From Lentzea kentuckyensis (GTDB lineage Bacteria; Actinomycetota; Actinomycetes; Mycobacteriales; Pseudonocardiaceae): a stretch of 64,000 nt of DNA. The stretch is from contig NZ_MUYM01000004.1 in the NCBI RefSeq assembly GCF_002150765.1, positions 62,001 through 126,000 of the forward strand. The letters run 5' to 3'. The notes below the pieces were generated by a model. The model saw only the letters and a program-made list of their open reading frames with translations, was not told where the DNA came from and did not search any database. The position numbers and the translations under genes were made by a program. Shown one piece after another: positions 49,739-58,210 of the stretch; the first letter of the stretch is position 1; each line of letters begins with the position of its first letter.

Positions 49739-51743
49739 CCTGAGGGGTCTGGGCCGCGTCCAACCGCTTGAGCGCGGCCCTGACCACCTCGGGGTCGTAG
49801 GTCGTCCAGAACGGGGGGAGTGAGGCGCGCAGGAAGCCGCCGTACCGGGCCGTGGCCAGCCTCGGGTCGAGGATGGCCACGACGCCCTTGTCCGACATCG
49901 ACCGCAGCAACCGGCCGGCGCCCTGGGCCAGCAGCAACGCCGCGTGAGTCGCCGCGACCGTCAGGAAGCCGTTGCCACCACGGGAGTTGATGGCTTTCTG
50001 CCGCGCGGAGGCCAGTGGGTCGTCCGGCCTCGGGAACGGGATCCGGTCCATGATCACGAGCTGCAGGCTGGGGCCGGGCACGTCCACGCCCTGCCACAGC
50101 GACAGCGTGCCGAACAGGCACGTGCGCTCGTCCTCGCTGAACTTCTTGACCAGCAGGCCCGTCGCGTCGTCGCCCTGGCAGAGGATCGGATGGTCGAGCT
50201 TGTCCCGCAACGCCTCCGTGGCCGCCTTGGCCGCGCGCGTCGACGAGAACAGCCCGAGCGCCCTGCCGCCGGCCGCGTTCACCAGGCCCTCGATCTCGTC
50301 GAGGTACTCCGGCGGCAGCCCGTCCCGCCCCGGCTGCGGCAGATGCCTTGCCACGTAGAGGATGCCGCTCGACCCGTGCTGGAACGGGCTGCCGACGTCG
50401 AGCCCTGTCCACTTCGGACCGTCGATGTCCTTGTCCGTCGCCGCGCCCTCGATCTTGCGGACCTTCTCCGACGGCGGCAGGCCCCACTGGCGCGCCATCG
50501 TGTCGAAGGCGCCGCCGAGCGTGAGTGTCGCGGACGTCAACACGGTGGTGCGCTTGGCGAACAGCCGTTCTCTGAGCAAGCCGCCCACGCCCAGAGGAGC
50601 GACACGGAGCGAGGGCGCCTTCTGGTTGAAGTCGCCCGACACCCACACGACGTCGTGCTCCTCGTCGAACGCCTCGAGGATGCGCACCGCGCAGTCGTGG
50701 ACCTCCTCCAGCAACGCCAGCGCGAGCTTGCGCGCCGTCGCGCCGTCCGGGTCCTCCTTGCGCTCCGGCCCCATCGCCGACACGCAGTTGTGCGAGGCGT
50801 CGCGGGTGGCGGCGAGCGCGCCCGCGAGTGCCCTGGGCAGCGCGTCGAGCCGACCGGCCGGCATGTCCTCGAGAATCATCGCCAGCCCGTCGCCGGCCTC
50901 GGCCAGCCGGTCCGCGATGTCCTGGTCGATGAGCCTGCCGCAGCGCCTCGCCGCGATCGCGACCGACGCCCCGCTCAACTCCTCCGTGGCCACCGACGTG
51001 ATGCGGTCGACGAGGTCGTGCGCCTCGTCGATCACCACCACGTCGTGGTCCGGCAGAACCTGGTAGCCCTCCAACGCGTCGATGGCGAGCATCGCGTGAT
51101 TCGTGACCACCACGTCCGCCTTGCCCGCCTCGGCCCGCGCCCGTTCGGCGAAGCAGTCGGACCCGATCGGGCACTTGCTGACGCCGAGGCATTCCCGCGC
51201 CGTGACGCTGACCTGCCGCCACGCCTGCTCGCTGACACCGGGTACCAGCTCGTCCCGGTCGCCGGTCTCGGTGTCCGACGACCACTCGTGCAGCCGCTTG
51301 ACCTCGCGCCCCAGCTTCGACACCGCGAACGGGTCGAACAGCGCGTCCTCCTCCGGCTCGTCCGGCGCGCCGTTGTGCACCCGGTGCATGCACAGGTAGT
51401 TGCGCCGCCCCTTGAGGATGGCGAACGTGGGCTCCCGGCCCAGGTCCTTCTTCAGCGCCTTGGACAGCCGCGGCAGATCCCGGTCGACGAGCTGCCGCTG
51501 CAGCGCGATCGTGGCCGTGGAGACCACCACCGTCTCGGACTCGGCCACCGCGTGCCGGATCGACGGCACCAGGTACGCCAACGACTTGCCCGTGCCCGTG
51601 CCCGCCTGCACCGCGAGATGCTCGCCCGTGCGGATGGAGTGGTCGACGGCCTCGGCCATCTCGACCTGACCGGGACGCTCCGCGCCGCCGACGGCGTGGA
51701 CGGCGGTTTCGAGGAGGCTCAGGGTGGGGGGAACTTCAGGCAC
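49725..51743 (-). CDS. dinG: DinG/Rad3-type iron-sulfur ATP-dependent DNA helicase
   Basis: The 672-residue superfamily 2 helicase has the Walker A motif VQAGTGTGKSLAYLVP, the Q motif region RPGQVEMAEAV, four iron-sulfur Cys (NYLCMHR and ECLGVSKCPIGSDCF), the DEAH box VVIDEAHDLVD, and helicase motifs V-VI (FGTLSLWQGVDVPG; QGAGRLLRSMSDKG with the Arg finger region). It unwinds D-loops, R-loops or 5' overhangs during repair. The gene order dinG ... pncB ... clpS is that of M. tuberculosis, but accessory genes have entered between them here. GTG start. Confidence 0.93.
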   Translation of the reverse strand: MPEVPPTLSLLETAVHAVGGAERPGQVEMAEAVDHSIRTGEHLAVQAGTGTGKSLAYLVPSIRHAVAESETVVVSTATIALQRQLVDRDLPRLSKALKKDLGREPTFAILKGRRNYLCMHRVHNGAPDEPEEDALFDPFAVSKLGREVKRLHEWSSDTETGDRDELVPGVSEQAWRQVSVTARECLGVSKCPIGSDCFAERARAEAGKADVVVTNHAMLAIDALEGYQVLPDHDVVVIDEAHDLVDRITSVATEELSGASVAIAARRCGRLIDQDIADRLAEAGDGLAMILEDMPAGRLDALPRALAGALAATRDASHNCVSAMGPERKEDPDGATARKLALALLEEVHDCAVRILEAFDEEHDVVWVSGDFNQKAPSLRVAPLGVGGLLRERLFAKRTTVLTSATLTLGGAFDTMARQWGLPPSEKVRKIEGAATDKDIDGPKWTGLDVGSPFQHGSSGILYVARHLPQPGRDGLPPEYLDEIEGLVNAAGGRALGLFSSTRAAKAATEALRDKLDHPILCQGDDATGLLVKKFSEDERTCLFGTLSLWQGVDVPGPSLQLVIMDRIPFPRPDDPLASARQKAINSRGGNGFLTVAATHAALLLAQGAGRLLRSMSDKGVVAILDPRLATARYGGFLRASLPPFWTTYDPEVVRAALKRLDAAQTPQVKTP

Positions 51744-51804
51744 GAGACAGACCGTACCCGGCAGGTCCGACAGTCCCCGTCAGGCGTCGCGCACGGGGGA
51801 CTGC

Positions 51805-52593
51805 TCAGTCGCCGCCGCCTCCGCCGCACCCTCCGCCACAACCGCCGCCGCTGTCGCCACCGCCGTCACCGCCGCACGAGCTCGACGAACAACCACTCCC
51901 GCAGCTGCTGCTGGACGACGTGTCGCGGTGAGGCAACAACCCGATCATCACGGGTGTGAGGCCGAGCATGCCGGCGATCGCGACGCGGCCGACCTTGCCG
52001 CGCAGCCCGCGTGCCGCGACCGCGCCCACCGGGTCCTGGGTCGACACCCGCAGGCTCGCCCGCTTCGCCAGCTTGTAGCCGGCCCTCGTGCGCAGGCGAC
52101 CGGGATCGCGGGCGCTCAGCACCGAGGCCCAGACGAACACCAGCGCCCCGGCGGCGAAGAAGTACCAGGCCGGGTATTCGGTCGCCTCTGGCACCGGGAG
52201 TTCCCGCAGGAACTCCGGCGTCACGATCCGGACGAACCCGGCCAGCACGAGGCCGGCGCCCAGCAGGAACAGCCACGGGTGCAGCCGGGGACGCCACGAC
52301 CGGTGGTGGCGGAGCAGGCCGCGGTCGGCCAGGTGGTGGCGCAGGCCGTCCGCCTCGGGTGAGGTGGCCGCTTCCCGCAGGACGTCGTGCAGGTACCTGC
52401 CGACATGGACGCTGTTCAGGATTCGCGCCTCCAGCGGGGTGAGGCGGCCTGGGTTGCGGTGGACCGCGGTCACCACGCCCTCGCGGGAGATCCGGACGGC
52501 GCCGATGTGCAGCAGTCGCGCCAGGGCGACCTCGGCGGCGCGGGAAGGACCGCCGACGAGGCAGCCCAGCTCTTCCGGCGTATGCGTCGTCAC
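51805..52593 (-). CDS. TIGR04222-type membrane protein with Cys/Gly tail
   Basis: The 262-residue protein has an N-terminal soluble region with LTPLEARILNSV, three hydrophobic segments (about residues 110-128, 143-163 and 205-220), and a C-terminal Ser/Cys/Gly-rich tail (SSSSCGSGC, then GGGCGGGCGGGGG). These features are those of the TIGR04222 family, found in actinobacteria and cyanobacteria with unknown role. The tail with about six Cys may bind metal or be a repetitive region prone to slippage; it is read through without a break. Confidence 0.8.
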   Translation of the reverse strand: MTTHTPEELGCLVGGPSRAAEVALARLLHIGAVRISREGVVTAVHRNPGRLTPLEARILNSVHVGRYLHDVLREAATSPEADGLRHHLADRGLLRHHRSWRPRLHPWLFLLGAGLVLAGFVRIVTPEFLRELPVPEATEYPAWYFFAAGALVFVWASVLSARDPGRLRTRAGYKLAKRASLRVSTQDPVGAVAARGLRGKVGRVAIAGMLGLTPVMIGLLPHRDTSSSSSCGSGCSSSSCGGDGGGDSGGGCGGGCGGGGGD

Positions 52594-52615
52594 GCGGATT
52601 TCTCGGGCGAAAGCC

Positions 52616-53028
52616 TCAGGTCGTTACGTCGGCCATGATCCGGTCGAACAGCTCGATGGCCGCCTTCAGATGAGAGTCCGTCAGCGGCACGTCCGAACCC
52701 CGTCGCGAGGCCACCAGGTCCGCGATCGGCAGGTCGGGCCAGTGGGCCGCGGTCAGTGCGCCCGCCCGCGACTTGCTCACGATCTCGCCCGTCCGGATCG
52801 TGTGCCAGAGCCGCGCGGGTCCGGCTTCCAGTAGCTGACGAGGTTGTCACGGCAGTAGGACGAGACCTCAGCAGCAGTGCCGGGGCATCTGGGGCGTGTG
52901 CCGCGCACGGTGTGACCGACGGTTCGCAGTTGTTGCCACAGAACGGGCGTGATTTCACCGAACAGCGGTGTCACGTCGAAGACGGGCTTCTCCAACGAAC
53001 CTGCGAGCACGACCGCGACATGCGTCGA
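52616..53028 (-). pseudogene. Broken nucleotidyltransferase-like gene (frameshift, 5'-truncated)
   Basis: Two reading frames together resemble the middle and C terminus of aminoglycoside-nucleotidyltransferase-like (AadA/DUF4111-type) proteins. Frame one (53028 to about 52830) gives FDVTPLFGEITPVLWQQL and SSYCRDNLVSYWKPDP; frame two (about 52830 to the stop at 52616) gives ARLWHTIRTGEIVSKSRAG and ADLVASRRGSDVPLTDSHL. Frame two has a stop codon just upstream of the switch, so one protein cannot be made without a frameshift. The N-terminal nucleotidyltransferase motif (GSxx...DxD) is missing, being cut off at the junction near 53030. Confidence 0.65.
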
Positions 53029-53048
53029 TCACCGAACCCGGAGCGTGA

Positions 53049-54335
53049 TCGTCCAACAACGCCAAGTACTCCCCAGAAGAGATCACGTCACCCGAGCCCA
53101 AGCAGATCAACTTCATCCGCACCGGCCAGGACAGCTATGTCGGTGAGGGCTCGCAGGTCGTCCACATCGACACGCCGAAGTTCAACGGTGACGTCCTCGC
53201 GTTCAACAACGAGATCTGCGGTGACCACATCAACTCCACCACGGCCGGTGGCGCCACCCTGGTCGACGTCACCAATCCCAAGGTGCACAGCATCTTCATC
53301 TGGGACGCCGGCTACGTCAAGCTCGACGTCACCAACCCGGTGAGCCCGGTCTACCTCGGTGACACCGACTTCACGAACCCCGATCCCGAACTGCTCGAGT
53401 CGACCGGCATCGCCGCCGCGCCCGAGGGCAACGGCCACCAGGCCGAGTTCACCAACGACTACGTCATCGGCGCGGACGAGGACTTCGGTCCGTACGTGCT
53501 GCAAGCTTCCACCGACGACGGTACGAACTTCGGCGCCAACCAGGGCGATCTCACGCCGCAGCTGCCCACGGGCCAGACCCTGTCCGGCACCACGGTCTAC
53601 GTCGGCAGGGCGTGCACCGGTGACACTGCGGTGCCGGCGGTGCCGGCGGCGCCGGCGGTCGGCACCAAGCAGTTCGCCGCCGTGACACGTGGTGGCTGCA
53701 CCTTCACCGAGAAGGTCGCCAACGTGGCGGCCGCCGGTGGTTACGAGGCAGCGGTGATCATCAACCGCGAGGGTGCGTGTGGTGCGTTCGGCATGACCGT
53801 CGAGGGCACGCTGCCCACGTTCTCCGTCGACCGCAGGACCGGTTTCGGCTTCTTCGACAAGGAAGGCGAGTACAACGAGGCCCAGTGCCTGGCCGGTGGC
53901 GACACGCTGGAGGGCAGCCTGATCCCCGGCCTCACCGTCGGTGCCACGGGTGATGTCGTCACGTTCAGCTCGTCGTTCGACGGCTGGGGTTACGTGCACC
54001 TGTACGGCAACACCAACGGGAAGATGGCCGAGCTCGACACCTACGCCATCCCCGAAGGCCACGACCCGGCGAAGGCGTCCGGTCACGGTGACCTGTCGGT
54101 GCACGAGGTCGCGACCTCACCGACGCGCAACGACCTCGCGTACTTCGCCTACTACGCGGGCGGGTTCCGCGTCACCAAGATCAAGAACAACAAGCTGGTC
54201 GAGGTCGGCCACTTCATCGACGAGGGCGGGAACAACTTCTGGGGCGTCCAGGTGTTCTCGCACAACGGGAAGGAGTACGTCGCGGCCAGCGACCGCGACT
54301 ACGGCCTGTACATCTTCGAGTACACCGGTCCGTGA
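53049..54335 (+). pseudogene. 5'-truncated LVIVD-repeat/PA-domain protein
   Basis: Coding sequence of one kind runs from 53049 to the stop at 54335 (428 codons) without an ATG or signal peptide at its start; a TGA at 53046-53048 precedes it and the first usable start is GTG at 53283. It holds LVIVD-type beta-propeller repeats (VDVTNPKVHSIFIWD, LDVTNPVSPVYLG, LAYFAYYAGGFRVTK) and a PA-like insert (AVTRGGCTFTEKVANVAAAGG). Intact relatives are secreted. The loss of the N terminus at the same place where the neighbouring divergent gene lost its own suggests one deletion. A shortened protein might still be made, but without export signal. Confidence 0.65.
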
Positions 54336-54339
54336 GTGA

Positions 54340-54912
54340 CTAACGGCGCTTGACGAGAGCCCAGGCGGCGGGCAGCACGCCCGCCGCCAGGGCGATCTTC
54401 AGCGCGTCACCGATCAGGAACGGCAGCACACCAACGGAAAGGGCCTTGGCGAGCGACATGCCGGTCATCGCCATCAGCCACGGCACACCGACCGCGTAGA
54501 TGGCCAGGTTGCCCAGCACCATCGTGCCGATCGTGCGCACCGGGGTGCGGTCGCCGCCACGGCCGGCCAGGAAGCCCACCAGAGTGCCGGCGAGCACGAA
54601 GCCGACGACGTAGCCGAGCGAGACCGGGACGCCGGACGAACCGCCCTGGAACCACGGCACGCCCGCGACTCCCGCGATCAGGTACAGCAACATCGAGGTC
54701 GCGCCGCGCTGCCAGCCGAGTGAGGCACCCACCAGGAGCGCGGCGAACGTCTGGCCCGTCAGCGGAACCGGGCTGCCGGGGATCGGCAGTGCCACCTGGG
54801 CGGCGAGGCCGGTGAACGCGGCACCGGCGACCACCAGGGTCAGGTCGCGGACGAGTGCGCCCGGCACGAAGTCGGCGAGCACGGTGCGACGAGGCGCGAG
54901 TGCGAGAGCCAC
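54340..54912 (-). CDS. bioY: Biotin transporter BioY (ECF S component)
   Basis: The 190-residue protein has six TM segments and the BioY signature: LTLVVAGAAFTGLAAQVALPIPGSPVPLTGQTFAALLVGASLG (landmarks PIPGSPVPLTGQTFA and GAALG-like LVGASLGW), then GGSSGVPVSLGYVVGF. It binds biotin for an ECF importer; the ATPase and T subunits are not encoded here. Convergent with the truncated LVIVD gene by a 4-base gap. A BioQ-like site lies upstream. Confidence 0.9.
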   Translation of the reverse strand: MALALAPRRTVLADFVPGALVRDLTLVVAGAAFTGLAAQVALPIPGSPVPLTGQTFAALLVGASLGWQRGATSMLLYLIAGVAGVPWFQGGSSGVPVSLGYVVGFVLAGTLVGFLAGRGGDRTPVRTIGTMVLGNLAIYAVGVPWLMAMTGMSLAKALSVGVLPFLIGDALKIALAAGVLPAAWALVKRR

Positions 54913-54937
54913 GTTCCCTCCCTGGCGGATAGGCGAG

Positions 54938-54953
54938 TGAACTGAGGTTAACC
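54938..54953. promoter_or_regulatory. BioQ-like operator of bioY
   Basis: TGAAC (54938-54942), four bases, then GTTAAC (54947-54952) resembles the BioQ site TGAAC-N3-GTTAAC known from Corynebacterium, with one extra spacer base, and contains the palindrome GGTTAACC (54946-54953). It is 26 bases upstream of the bioY GTG. Confidence 0.5.
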
Positions 54954-54999
54954 AGGGCGGCTCGAGAACGTCTTTGTTCGATCTCTACAAAGTGACCGG

Positions 55000-56364
55000 T
55001 TACACATCCGCGGTGACCACGCGTCGCTCGGTGTTGCGACGGGTCTTGGTCCAGCCGTTGTTGCCGCGCACCAAGCGGATCAGCGCGCGCCACGACGTGA
55101 TGTAGAAGGTGTAGATGTACAGCGCGTAGCCGAACCCGTACGCGATGCTCTTCCAGAACCCAACGGGCACACAGCGTGCACGGTAAACCGGTCCCCACAG
55201 GACGAACGGCAACAGGCCGAACGCGCCGTACACGGTGAACAGGACCCACGCGCCGTCGAAGAACCACGCCACAACTTCAGCGGGCGACACGAAGAACCGG
55301 TACGCCATCATGGCCACCGGGATCGGGTAGATCAGCGTGCCGAGCAACTGCATCCACGGTTGCGCGAGGTAGTACATCATCTCCGCGGCACCCAGAGTCG
55401 TCAGGTGCTCGGAGTCCCAGATGCGCCGTAGGTAACGCATGCACTGCATGGTTCCCTGACCCCAGCGGGTGCGTTGCGCCAAGAAGCGGCGCAACGAGTA
55501 CAACGCCTCCTGGTTCACGTGTGTGTCCAACGAAAACCCCGTGTGCCAGCCCTCGGTCAACAAGTGCACGCCGAGCTCGAAATCCTCCAGCAACGACCCG
55601 CGCCACGGGCTCCCGGTCGGTCCGGCGATCGAGTCCAGAGCGGACAGCCGGGTGAACTGACCGTTGCCGCCCATGGAGATCGTGCCGGTGGCGCCGCGCG
55701 ACATCTGGATCGCCGCGATGGCCGTGCGGAACTCCAGGTCCTGCATCCGCACGAGGCCGGCCCCGAACGCGCGCCGCCACCACGACACGCCCGGCTGCCG
55801 CTGACCGGCGTTGATCATCCGCACGTCCACCTGCACGGCGCCGATGCGCGGATTGCCGAAAAGATGAGCAGCCGCACAGACTTCCAGGCAGTTGGGAGCA
55901 GGACGGCCGTCCGCGTCCACCACCACGACGATCGCACGGTCCGCGTCCGCGCGTCGGCCCATCCACATCTTCAAGATGCGGTAGGCGTCGTTCAACGCGT
56001 TGCCCTTGCCGGTGCGGGCATACGGGCGTTGGCGTTGCACGAGATGAATATGAGGATCTCGCACACCGCCGTTGCGCTTCAACGTCCGTACGACTCCAGC
56101 GGTGTGGTCGTCGGAGTCGTCGTCGATGACCCACACGTGCGCGATGGGGAACGTCCCACGCAGGTACCGGATCGTGTCACCGATGACGGCCTCTTCGTCG
56201 CGGCACGGCACGAAGAAGTGCCACTCCAACGACGAAGGCTCGCCCAGAGGTGCCGGTTTGCGCCGCAGGTACGGCACCACGATCACGAACACGTACGTCA
56301 CGAAGGCGACGCTCATCGTCAGAGCGAGCGCCTGGGTGAACCCGAGAACGAGGTCGAGGCTCAC
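55000..56364 (-). CDS. Family 2 glycosyltransferase of the exosortase locus
   Basis: The 454-residue protein has one N-terminal TM segment, a GT2 domain with FVPCRDEEAVIGDT, VIDDDSDDHT, VVVDADGRP (DxD-type metal site), EDFELG and QRTRWGQG (the QxxRW motif of processive synthases), and several C-terminal TM segments. The layout is that of cellulose/hyaluronan-synthase-like enzymes that make and export a polysaccharide. Its GTG overlaps the exosortase stop by 4 bases, so the two products probably work together, for instance in glycosylation or anchoring of the sorted protein. Confidence 0.85.
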   Translation of the reverse strand: MSLDLVLGFTQALALTMSVAFVTYVFVIVVPYLRRKPAPLGEPSSLEWHFFVPCRDEEAVIGDTIRYLRGTFPIAHVWVIDDDSDDHTAGVVRTLKRNGGVRDPHIHLVQRQRPYARTGKGNALNDAYRILKMWMGRRADADRAIVVVVDADGRPAPNCLEVCAAAHLFGNPRIGAVQVDVRMINAGQRQPGVSWWRRAFGAGLVRMQDLEFRTAIAAIQMSRGATGTISMGGNGQFTRLSALDSIAGPTGSPWRGSLLEDFELGVHLLTEGWHTGFSLDTHVNQEALYSLRRFLAQRTRWGQGTMQCMRYLRRIWDSEHLTTLGAAEMMYYLAQPWMQLLGTLIYPIPVAMMAYRFFVSPAEVVAWFFDGAWVLFTVYGAFGLLPFVLWGPVYRARCVPVGFWKSIAYGFGYALYIYTFYITSWRALIRLVRGNNGWTKTRRNTERRVVTADV

Positions 56365-56879
56365 TTGCGGGTGGCCAGCCAGACGAACGCGACCAACGCC
56401 GCCGCGCCACCGAAAACGCTCACCATCGACCCGAGCAGCGTGTGGCCCCAGTAGTAACCGGTGTCGACACCCAGCCACTGCACCAGTCCGACCAGCGTGA
56501 GCACGCGGAACTGGTTCACGACCACGACGGCAAGAGCCGCGACCCCCAACGCGAACAGCACGCGCGACTGGATCCGCGGCCGCAGGGCGATCATCACCGC
56601 GCCCACCACGATCAGCGGCAGCACCAGGAACGCGGACGTGCACTCCGGCGTCATCCGCAGGCCCAGCGGCGTGTCCGACCCCAGTCCGAAGTAGACGGTC
56701 TGTCGTTCGGGGATCACGTCCACGCCGTAGGAGCTGATGACGCTGAGAACCGCGCCGGACAGCGAGATCTCCGCCGTGCGGTACAGGCGGTGTGCGAACA
56801 CGAGTCCTGCGGCAACGGCGAGCAGGACGACCACCGTCACCCGGCTCGGGAATGCGGTGCGGCGCACGGCAAGCGTCAC
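56361..56879 (-). CDS. Exosortase (actinobacterial XrtP type)
   Basis: The 172-residue membrane protein has the catalytic triad of exosortases: Cys in TPECTSAFLVLPLI, Arg in VVVNQFRVLTLVG, and His in TGYYWGHTLLG, all placed near TM ends as in EpsH/XrtA. Exosortases recognise C-terminal sorting signals and cleave or transfer exported proteins. The size and the neighbouring glycosyltransferase and choice-of-anchor-type protein fit the actinobacterial exosortase P. The GTG at 56877-56879 follows AAAGGA by 8 bases. Confidence 0.82.
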   Translation of the reverse strand: MTLAVRRTAFPSRVTVVVLLAVAAGLVFAHRLYRTAEISLSGAVLSVISSYGVDVIPERQTVYFGLGSDTPLGLRMTPECTSAFLVLPLIVVGAVMIALRPRIQSRVLFALGVAALAVVVVNQFRVLTLVGLVQWLGVDTGYYWGHTLLGSMVSVFGGAAALVAFVWLATRK

Positions 56880-57174
56880 CCGAGGATCCTTTCCACCGAT
56901 GAGGGAGCGCCCAGACGGGCTACTTGACGTTCCATCGGTTGACGGAACGTCAGCCCTCACCCCCGGATCGGGTGACGCCGTAACCGGAAATTGATCAAAA
57001 AACCCACGATGAGTGGCGCCGATTGGGCGAGTCGAGTGGTCGTGTCGCCCGATACGGGGAGTAACCCTCAGTTCCCTCGAAAGAAAGCCGATGCCGGTAA
57101 TTGCCCCCGGAAAGCGTGAAACCACATTGGTATCAACGCGCCCTGGGGCCGGAGGAATCAAGGGAAGGAGTTTC
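56880..57174. other. Divergent 295-bp leader of exosortase and anchor-protein genes
   Basis: No gene was found. The region holds an imperfect hairpin, ATTGGGCGA (57022-57030) with TCGCCCGAT (57045-57053), about 120 bases before the anchor-protein start and within its likely leader RNA. No known riboswitch class could be recognised. Confidence 0.4.
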
Positions 57175-57939
57175 ATGCGTGTCCGAATGACGGGACTGGC
57201 TGGAGTCATCGCGATTGCCGCACTCCTGGTCGGTGCCGCACCTGCTTCGGCCGCTCCGGGGGACGCCTCGGCGTACGGTGCGAGGCTCAACGTGACGCTG
57301 CTCGGCAACCCCGCGATCAACGCGGAACCGTTCGCCGCCGCCAACGCGAACGGGCCGACGCAGAACACGTTCGCCGGCGTCGACCTCACCGGGATTCTGA
57401 AGACCGGCGTGATCAACGCCTCCGCGTCGCGGGACGAGAAGTCCGGTGGCGTGTACTCGCGGGCGAGCACCGCGGACGTCCGGCTCGACCTGCTCTCCAA
57501 GGTCACCGGGAAGATCTCCGCCGAACTGGTGGAGGCGGAGTGCACGGCGACCCAGAAGGGGCTGGCCGGCAAGTCCAAGCTCGCGGGCGTCAACCTCGGC
57601 AAGCTCGGCCAGGTCAACGCCGATCCGGCCGCCAACACCACGCTGGACGTCCAGCTGGCCGGCATCAAGATCGCTGAAGTGATCTTCAACGAGCAGATCA
57701 AGAACAACGACGGCAGCCTCACCGTGAACGCGATTCACCTCAAGCTGCTGCAGGGCGTGCTCGGCTCCATCGGCACGGGCGACGTGATCATCTCGTCGGC
57801 CACGTGCGGTCCCGCCGGCCTGCCCATCCCGATGGCGTCGGGTGCGGGCCTGTGGATCGGCCTCGGCCTGCTCGGTGTCGTCGCCGCTCCGGTCGCCTTC
57901 GTGGCGCTGCGCCGTCGCGCGTCGCTGAACGCGGCTTAA
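57175..57939 (+). CDS. Choice-of-anchor P-type exported protein, exosortase substrate
   Basis: The 254-residue protein has a signal peptide (GLAGVIAIAALLVGAAPASA), a beta-rich domain with YGARLNVTLLGNPAIN, SRASTADVRLDLLS, LVEAECTATQKG and SATCGPAGLPIP, and a C-terminal hydrophobic segment followed by LRRRASLNAA. This is the layout of the choice-of-anchor P proteins sorted by exosortase P: short Pro/Gly motif, TM helix, Arg cluster. AAGGAG precedes the ATG. The exosortase gene is divergent, 295 bases away. Confidence 0.75.
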   Translation: MRVRMTGLAGVIAIAALLVGAAPASAAPGDASAYGARLNVTLLGNPAINAEPFAAANANGPTQNTFAGVDLTGILKTGVINASASRDEKSGGVYSRASTADVRLDLLSKVTGKISAELVEAECTATQKGLAGKSKLAGVNLGKLGQVNADPAANTTLDVQLAGIKIAEVIFNEQIKNNDGSLTVNAIHLKLLQGVLGSIGTGDVIISSATCGPAGLPIPMASGAGLWIGLGLLGVVAAPVAFVALRRRASLNAA

Positions 57940-57951
57940 GAGGAGCGGCAG

Positions 57952-58143
57952 ATGTACAAGGTCCCCGGTACCGGCATCGGTGTCGGCACGGGCGTGGGTG
58001 CCCTCGCGGTCACCGGCGCGGACGTGACGTGGTGGATCGTCGCGGGAATCGTCCTTCTCGTCGCGGGTGCGTTCCTCATGCACTCGACGCGGAGGAAGCG
58101 CCGTGCCGTCCCCGTCCAGACCAGACCGAACCGAGCTGGCTGA
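57952..58143 (+). CDS. Mini surface protein with LAxTG-like motif
   Basis: The 63-residue protein consists of a short Gly-rich head (GTGIGVGTGVG), LAVTG, a TM helix (WWIVAGIVLLVAGAFLM) and a basic tail (RRKRRAV). LAVTG fits the LAxTG class E sortase signal, yet only about 20 residues would lie outside, and there is no N-terminal signal peptide. It may be a membrane partner of the anchor protein rather than a wall-bound protein. GAGGAG precedes the ATG, 12 bases after the anchor-protein stop. Confidence 0.6.
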   Translation: MYKVPGTGIGVGTGVGALAVTGADVTWWIVAGIVLLVAGAFLMHSTRRKRRAVPVQTRPNRAG

Positions 58144-58210
58144 AATGGTCCGCCTGGGGTTGCCCCCGGCCTCAGGCGGATCTCCCGGCCTCCCCGAGAA
58201 GAGGACAACG

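Noticed and set aside
51805-51910. Low-complexity GCC/CCG stretch as a separate repeat element
   Set aside because: It encodes the Cys/Gly-rich C terminus typical of TIGR04222 proteins.
56880-57174. c-di-AMP or c-di-GMP riboswitch ahead of the anchor-protein gene
   Set aside because: The leader has one imperfect hairpin but not the conserved core strings of these classes.
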